Positions 58,459-64,000 of a stretch of 64,000 nucleotides of DNA are shown piece by piece (within the stretch, counting starts at the first letter, position 1; every line of letters begins with the position of its first letter). The notes below the pieces were generated by a model, which was not told where the DNA came from, did not search any database, and saw only the letters and a program-made list of their open reading frames with translations. Made by a program: the position numbers and the translations under genes. Origin of the DNA: Acidobacteriota bacterium (GTDB lineage: Bacteria; Acidobacteriota; Terriglobia; Bryobacterales; Bryobacteraceae). Location: the NCBI GenBank assembly GCA_016870995.1, contig VFZU01000005.1, positions 56,580-120,579 of the forward strand, in the 5' to 3' direction.

Positions 58459-59790
58459 CTAGTGAGTCCAGACCGGCATTTCGTTCCGCCCTGCCGTAGT
58501 TAACGGGCGGAGCTGCGTGCCGTCGGCAAGCATCGTCCAAATCTGTGATGTGCCGTTACGCGTCGAGCTGAACGCAATGTGCAAACCATCCGGGGCCCAT
58601 ACCGGGTTCAGATTGCGCCCCGCGCCATGCGTCAGCTGCGTGATCTCGCGTTTCGCGACATCCATCATGAATATATTAAAATCTCCCGGCTCAAGTCCAC
58701 GAGTCCAGGCAAATGCAATCAAACGTCCATTCGGGTGCCAAGCCGGGTTGGCGGCCTGCCCCGTTCCATCTGTCAGCCGTTCGACGTCTGACCCACTACT
58801 ATTCATTCTATAGAGTTGTATGGGCCCCGATCTACCTGAAACGAAAACAACTTCAGAAGAATTTTTGGGGTTCACTTTCGGTTCCGTCTCCACCGCCCGA
58901 GCCGTCGTGATCCGGTTCAGGTTCGACCCGTCGACATTCGCGGAAAAAATGTTCGGATAACCGCCGCCTATCTTCGTCGAAAAGAGCACGGACTTCCCGT
59001 CCGGTGTGAAATCCGGCGAGGCGACAATGCTCGACACCGGGTTGACGAAGGTGAGCTTCCTCCCGGAATCGGCCGTCATCAAGGTGATTCCGGGATTGCC
59101 TTGCAAAAAGCTCGTGAAGGCCAACTTCGAGTTGTCCTGGCTCAGCGTTGGAGTCGTGCAAATGCTGTTATAGCGAGTGACCGGTTTCTGTCCCGACCCG
59201 TCATAATCCATCGTCCAGATCTCTTTGGATCCGCTCCGGTTTGAAACGAAGTATAACTTCGAACCTAGCAGCGACTTCACACCAAACCGGTTCAGAATGT
59301 CAGCCGCAAACTCACGAGCCACCTTTTTCACTCCACCCTCGTCGATCGGGCCGAAGTAGAGCTTGCCGAACATCTGTGCATTGGTAACGTCGGCTTGAGT
59401 TACGTCATAGAGCCAGCCGAACAAAACGAATTGCCCGTTTTGAATCGCGGTGTAGCCCATCGCGAGGTAGTTTGTGTTCACAGGTGAGCCGGCCCAATCG
59501 GTCAGCCACGGCCCCTGGGACCGGCCACCAACAGGCGGCTTCCAATCCTGCGGCTGCTGCGGCACCGAGGTGGGAAAGAAGCTCTTGGGTGCCATCTTAA
59601 ACAAACCCGCTCCTACAATCTCGTCATACAGGGCCACGTTGAACACCTGCATCCAGGGCTGCGCCTCACCCGCGCCACGAAAGTCGGGGATCGCAATCAC
59701 GGGCTGCCTACCGCCCGTGATAATGCCAATCATGTCCTGGCTATATAGGGAAGGCGCCAGACAGGTCAAGAGTGCGGAACGGCGGTTCAT
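58459..59790 (-). CDS. tolB: TolB beta-propeller protein
   Basis: SKLYFVSNRSGSKEIWTMDYDGSGQKPVTRYNSICTTPTLSQDNSKLAFTSF...AANPAWHPNGRLIAF. Confidence 0.9.
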   Translation of the reverse strand: MNRRSALLTCLAPSLYSQDMIGIITGGRQPVIAIPDFRGAGEAQPWMQVFNVALYDEIVGAGLFKMAPKSFFPTSVPQQPQDWKPPVGGRSQGPWLTDWAGSPVNTNYLAMGYTAIQNGQFVLFGWLYDVTQADVTNAQMFGKLYFGPIDEGGVKKVAREFAADILNRFGVKSLLGSKLYFVSNRSGSKEIWTMDYDGSGQKPVTRYNSICTTPTLSQDNSKLAFTSFLQGNPGITLMTADSGRKLTFVNPVSSIVASPDFTPDGKSVLFSTKIGGGYPNIFSANVDGSNLNRITTARAVETEPKVNPKNSSEVVFVSGRSGPIQLYRMNSSGSDVERLTDGTGQAANPAWHPNGRLIAFAWTRGLEPGDFNIFMMDVAKREITQLTHGAGRNLNPVWAPDGLHIAFSSTRNGTSQIWTMLADGTQLRPLTTAGRNEMPVWTH

Positions 59791-59799
59791 TCTCAGGGA

Positions 59800-60561
59800 T
59801 CACCTCTTCAGTTCAAACCAAAATTCTATGTTCGCAGAGTTCTTTTCAAAGCCCTGCGGCAATGGCGGCATCGGATTGGAGTCTCGCACCGCCCTCTCGA
59901 CCGATTGATCGAGAGCATAGTTGCCAGAGGATTGGATGATCTTCACGTTCGATATGTTTCCATCCTTGGCAATCGCAAATGTAATGATGCAGGTGGGAGC
60001 GGTACGCAATCGCATGTCGACATCCTGCGTGTTCCAGCGCTGCGCCACCCGTTCGCGAATCAACTTCTCGTACCAGCCAAAGCGGTTGCCAAAAGGCGAA
60101 GAGGCCGCCGCGCCTACACCACCAGAACCCGGAGCTCCAATCAAGGGCGACACCGCGGCCCGCCCCAGAGTTGAAGTGACCTGATTCGGCACAATTGGGT
60201 CTTCGCGATACTTTTGCTTCGAAGCGATGACTTCCTGCTTCGATTTCTTCTCGCGCTTCTTCAACGGAATCGCATCCGGGTCTTCCTGCTTCTCGGCGGG
60301 CTTCTTTTCTGTCTTCTCCGGCGGTGCCACCTGCGAATCGGTATCGTTCGCTATCCGATTGATACGGCCTTCACGCCTTGGCAGTGGAATCTGCGAAACG
60401 GCCGAAACCCCGGCTGACGCCCCCAAAGAGTTCGGATCACCGAACCGGTCTCGTGCCATCTCACTCCAATACCCATATCCGATCAGCGCTGCAATTACGC
60501 CCACGTGCAGCAGCACCGAATTGCGAAAGCCATGCGGACTAGCGTCGTGACTTGCTGTCAT
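59800..60561 (-). CDS. TonB/TolA-like C-terminal domain protein
   Basis: Single TM N-terminus, charged linker, TCIITFAIAKDGNISNVKIIQSSGNYALDQSVERAVRDSNPMPPLPQGF. Confidence 0.88.
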   Translation of the reverse strand: MTASHDASPHGFRNSVLLHVGVIAALIGYGYWSEMARDRFGDPNSLGASAGVSAVSQIPLPRREGRINRIANDTDSQVAPPEKTEKKPAEKQEDPDAIPLKKREKKSKQEVIASKQKYREDPIVPNQVTSTLGRAAVSPLIGAPGSGGVGAAASSPFGNRFGWYEKLIRERVAQRWNTQDVDMRLRTAPTCIITFAIAKDGNISNVKIIQSSGNYALDQSVERAVRDSNPMPPLPQGFEKNSANIEFWFELKR

Positions 60562-60985
60562 CGGTCTGCGTTACCAGTCGCACGCCAATCTTTCCATCAG
60601 TCAGTTCGGCCACCACTTTGGCGATCGGGTCATAAGGCGTCGCCTTGTCGGCGCGGACGAAGACGATAGCCTCTTTCGCTTTCTTGTTCGCCTTCACCGC
60701 CCCTACCAGCTCATTGATGTTCACTGGCTTGTCGTTGAAATATAGCTCCCCGGTCTTGGTGATGTTGACGACATTCAGATCCTGCGCGGAAGCCCTTTCG
60801 GTCTTTACCTTCGGCACTTCAATCTCAAGCCCAAACTGCATAGCCTGCGCCGTCAACATAAAGATGATCAGCAACACGAGCACCACGTCCACCAACGGAA
60901 CGACGTTCATCTCCGACATCGTGGTGCCGCCGTAGCGCCGCCCGCGCCGTCCGCCCCCCGCCAAACTATCGATCGAGAATCCCAT
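60539..60985 (-). CDS. ExbD/TolR biopolymer transport protein
   Basis: MSEMNVVPLVDVVLVLLIIFMLTAQAMQFGLEIEVPKV. Confidence 0.95.
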   Translation of the reverse strand: MGFSIDSLAGGGRRGRRYGGTTMSEMNVVPLVDVVLVLLIIFMLTAQAMQFGLEIEVPKVKTERASAQDLNVVNITKTGELYFNDKPVNINELVGAVKANKKAKEAIVFVRADKATPYDPIAKVVAELTDGKIGVRLVTQTDDSKSRR

Positions 60986-60987
60986 CG

Positions 60988-61665
60988 CTAGCCTTCGAAA
61001 GTCCGTTCCACAAAGTTCATGAACTCCAGCGAAAAGTCCTCAAGCCGCATGCCGATTTCTTTGATCTGGCCGCCGAGGTAGTTGTAGGCCACAGCCGCGG
61101 GGATCGCCGCTGCGAGGCCCGCGCCCGTTGCCACCAGCGCATCCGCAATGCCCGGTCCCACCGTCCGCAGGCTCACCGAAGCCGACATCGACAACGCCTC
61201 GAAAGCATCAATGATCCCCCAGACCGTGCCGAACAACCCGATAAACGGAGTCACCGAGGCAATCGTCGCCAGCCAGTTCATACTCCGCTCCAGCTTCTGA
61301 ATTTCTTCGCTAATCCCCAATTGCAGATTTCGCTCGATCATCGGCTTGTTACGGATTTGATTCCGCCCGCGCGCCTGCCGTTCCACCTCGGCGTATCCAA
61401 AATCGAATACGGCCACCATCGGCGCCGTTGAAAACTGCTCGGCTGCGGCTGTAATCGCATCAAAGCCTGTGGCCTTGCGGAACACCTTTAGGAATCCGCG
61501 ATTGGCCTCGATCGCTTTCTTCAGCATGCTCATCTTGCCAAAGATGATGGACCAACTCAGAAGCGACGCCCCAATCAACAACAACAGAACAGCCAGCGGA
61601 ATGGGCTTGGATGGGTTAAAAAGCTCGCTCAACTTGAGCTGGAGGATGAATGCGATCATTATCAA
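60988..61665 (-). CDS. MotA/TolQ/ExbB proton channel protein
   Basis: MNWLATIASVTPFIGLFGTVWGIIDAFEALSMSASVSLRTVGPGIADALVATGAGLAAAIPAAVAYN. Confidence 0.95.
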   Translation of the reverse strand: MIMIAFILQLKLSELFNPSKPIPLAVLLLLIGASLLSWSIIFGKMSMLKKAIEANRGFLKVFRKATGFDAITAAAEQFSTAPMVAVFDFGYAEVERQARGRNQIRNKPMIERNLQLGISEEIQKLERSMNWLATIASVTPFIGLFGTVWGIIDAFEALSMSASVSLRTVGPGIADALVATGAGLAAAIPAAVAYNYLGGQIKEIGMRLEDFSLEFMNFVERTFEG

Positions 61666-61714
61666 ACTTCATTATCACCGCCAATCGGACGCGACTGCCA
61701 GTAAAATCAAGCTG

Positions 61715-63394
61715 ATGCTCGTCGAATTGCTGGTCGAAAACTTCGCGGTGGCCGATCGCGTGCGCGTCCGCCTGCATGCGGGCCTAAACGTGCTGTCTGG
61801 AGAAACCGGTTCCGGCAAGAGTCTCATCGTCGATTCGCTCGGTCTGCTGTTCGGCGGCCGGGCCAGTGCCGAAGTCATTCGCAGTGGTGCTGACAGAGCC
61901 CGCATCACCGGCATCTTTGAGGCCGTCCATTCCAAAGAACTGCTTGCGCTGCTCGAGGCCGCGGGCCTCGAAATGGAAGACGGCGAGCTGCTTGTTGAAC
62001 GCGAGATCCTTTCGAGTGGTAAATCCCGCGCCTTCGTCGGTTCGCGCCCCGTCTCAGCCGGCCTGCTCAAAGAACTCCAGCCCTTTCTCGGCGACATCCA
62101 CGGCCAGCACGATCAGCAGCGCCTGTTCAGCCCAGCCGAGCAGCGCGCCATGGTCGACGAATTCTCAAAGAACGAAGCCCTTCTCGACAAAGTCTCCGCC
62201 CTCTGGTCTCAACTGCGGTCGGCCGAAACCGAACTCCGCCAGCTCGAAGAGCGCGAGCAGGAGATGCTCCGCCAGCGCGACGTGTGGAGTTTTCAAAAGC
62301 AGGAAATCGAAGCGGCCCACCTCAAGCCCGGCGAAGATACGGCCCTCGAACAGGAACTGCGTGTCCTTGCCAACATCGTCAAACTGAAAGAACAGGCTGG
62401 CTGTGCATTTGAAGCCTTGCAGGAAGGCCCGGAGAGCGCCATGTCCACTCTCAGCGTTGCGATCAAACGCCTGGCCGAGCTGCGCCGCATCGACGAATCG
62501 CTCGACAGCGTGCTCGACACACTCAAGTCAGCCAGCGTCCAGATGGACGATGCCGCCCGCGAACTCGGCCGCTACGTCGATCGTCTTGAGGCCGACCCCG
62601 GCCGCCTGCAAGTTGTGGAATCCCGTCTTGCCGAGATCGACAAGCTTCGCCGCAAGTATGGCCACACCGTCGAAGATATCCTCGCCTTCTTCGCCCAGGT
62701 CAGCAAAGACCTCGCCGTTGTCGAGCGCGCCGATGAGCGACGCGACGAACTCGCCAAACTGGTCGCTAAACTCCGCGCCGACTATCAAGCTGTCGCTACC
62801 GAACTCACCACAAAGCGCCGTAAAGCGGCCGACAAGCTGGCCACCAAAGTGATCCATGAGCTGAAAGATCTCAACATGGAGCGCAGCCGCTTTGTCATCA
62901 CGGTGGAAGCCGCCGAATGGGGGGCTTCCGGTATGGATGACATCCGCTTCCTGATCTCAACGAACCTGGGCGAAGAGCCGCGTCCTTTAGAGAAAGTTGC
63001 GAGCGGCGGCGAACTCTCTCGTCTTGCTCTCGCTCTCAAGGTCTCTCTGGCCTCCAAGGGCGGTCGAACCATGGTCTTCGATGAAGTCGACGCCGGCATT
63101 GGTGGCAGCGCAGCCGAACAGGTCGGCAAGAAGCTCAAAGCCCTGGCCGACAAGAACCAGCTTCTCTGCGTCACGCACCTTGCCCAAATCGCTGCTTTTG
63201 GTGATCATCACTACTCGGTATCGAAGCAGGAAACCAATGGCCGCACCCATAGCGTCGTCGAAGAACTCGAAGGAGAGGCCCGCGTCAAGGAGGTTGCGCG
63301 TATGATCGGTGGCCAGCGTCTCACCGGCGAAGCTCTCCGCTACGCCGGGCAACTCATCGAGATGGGCGCGGCACTCTCCACAAATTCGCTATAA
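61715..63394 (+). CDS. recN: DNA repair protein RecN
   Basis: MLVELLVENFAVADRVRVRLHAGLNVLSGETGSGKSLIVDSLGLLFGGRAS; VASGGELSRLALALKV; VFDEVDAGIGGSAAEQVGKKLKAL. Confidence 0.97.
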   Translation: MLVELLVENFAVADRVRVRLHAGLNVLSGETGSGKSLIVDSLGLLFGGRASAEVIRSGADRARITGIFEAVHSKELLALLEAAGLEMEDGELLVEREILSSGKSRAFVGSRPVSAGLLKELQPFLGDIHGQHDQQRLFSPAEQRAMVDEFSKNEALLDKVSALWSQLRSAETELRQLEEREQEMLRQRDVWSFQKQEIEAAHLKPGEDTALEQELRVLANIVKLKEQAGCAFEALQEGPESAMSTLSVAIKRLAELRRIDESLDSVLDTLKSASVQMDDAARELGRYVDRLEADPGRLQVVESRLAEIDKLRRKYGHTVEDILAFFAQVSKDLAVVERADERRDELAKLVAKLRADYQAVATELTTKRRKAADKLATKVIHELKDLNMERSRFVITVEAAEWGASGMDDIRFLISTNLGEEPRPLEKVASGGELSRLALALKVSLASKGGRTMVFDEVDAGIGGSAAEQVGKKLKALADKNQLLCVTHLAQIAAFGDHHYSVSKQETNGRTHSVVEELEGEARVKEVARMIGGQRLTGEALRYAGQLIEMGAALSTNSL

Positions 63395-63402
63395 TCGTGA
63401 GC

Positions 63403-63492
63403 GGTGAGGTGCGAGAGTGGTTGAATCGAACGGTCTCGAAAACCGTCGTACCCGAAAGGGTACCGTGGGTTCGAATCCCACCCTCACCGCCA
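63403..63492 (+). tRNA. tRNA-Ser (CGA), CCA encoded
   Basis: Acceptor GGTGAGG/CCTCACC, AC stem ACGGT-CTCGAAA-ACCGT (anticodon CGA), long variable arm, T arm GTGGG-TTCGAAT-CCCAC, discriminator G + CCA. Confidence 0.97.
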
Positions 63493-63896
63493 GTTCATAT
63501 TCGTCAGAGTAAGCCCCTTCAGATCAACGCAGTCCTCCTTAGATTTAGTACTCGTTTACTCCAAGAGCGCGCCTCGTGTGATCAAAAATTCTGGTGCGCC
63601 ATGTCACATGCTGCCCCCAACCTCTATCGCAGTCACACCAGAACTTGCAGCCCAAAGTGCAATTCTCGAGTCCAAACAAGACAACCTTAAGAGGGTTCTA
63701 TATGGACGGATGCAAAGCACCTACCGATGGTTGCCGCCCATAAGGGACTTCTTTTCTAGGAGCCTGTTGAAAAAGCCCCTGTTCGTCAGTTCTGGTTTTT
63801 TCTTGATCGTTTCTTAGGCATTCGAGAAGGTTTTTGCGGCCGGGCAGAGCTCCGCCGGAAGCCGCAAAGCTTCGGTTTTTGCCCTATTTTCTGCGT

Positions 63897-64000
63897 TTAG
63901 GCACACTGCTCCTCGAGGGTTTTGAGTCGAAGCAGATTGTAGGCGGCCGCCGTGTACGTCACCAGCCATTCCACCTTGTCCAAGCCCCGCAGCTTGACCT
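63897..64000 (-). mobile_element. Transposase C-terminus (IS1182-like DDE transposase), truncated by window edge
   Basis: Minus strand: VKLRGLDKVEWLVTYTAAAYNLLRLKTLEEQCA*; possible IS end AGGAGCCTGTTGAAAAAGCCCC near 63759. Confidence 0.65.

Noticed and set aside
63403-63492. Considered as tRNA-Sec (selC) because of its long variable arm and the selenoprotein candidate
   Set aside because: Anticodon is CGA and the acceptor/T-arm geometry is that of tRNA-Ser; tRNA-Sec should have UCA and a longer acceptor stem

Overview
The 64 kb window looks like an ordinary stretch of chromosome from an Acidobacteriota-type bacterium (Solibacter/Bryobacter-like flavour: PadR plus ADOP-type permease, Ser/Thr kinase with TPRs, planctomycete-type DUF1501/DUF1549-1553 cluster, dnaK-dnaJ-hspR operon). 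Taxonomy is inferred from gene content only. Recognisable housekeeping genes include the argB 3' end, dnaK/dnaJ/hspR, purH, an isocitrate dehydrogenase-family gene, thiL, accA, dnaE, recN, a Tol-Pal operon and one tRNA-Ser(CGA). No CRISPR array, rRNA or phage was seen; one transposase 3' end enters at the right edge. The strongest unusual signal is a peroxiredoxin-like gene (23717-24292). Its domain is interrupted by a single in-frame TGA exactly at the predicted catalytic cysteine (YRGYW-U-PYC). A perfect 6-bp hairpin lies 14 nt downstream, as expected for a bacterial SECIS, so this is a probable selenoprotein that ORF callers would truncate. Other notable items: an HspR (HAIR)-like operator over the dnaK -35, inside the 5' end of a divergent modA-like gene; a paired Hsp70/DUF2760 chaperone cassette; a PadR regulator with no ATG/GTG/TTG start (probable CTG) beside a frameshifted ADOP permease; a tandem paralogue with an amber stop; and a 14-bp inverted repeat before a sigma-factor gene.
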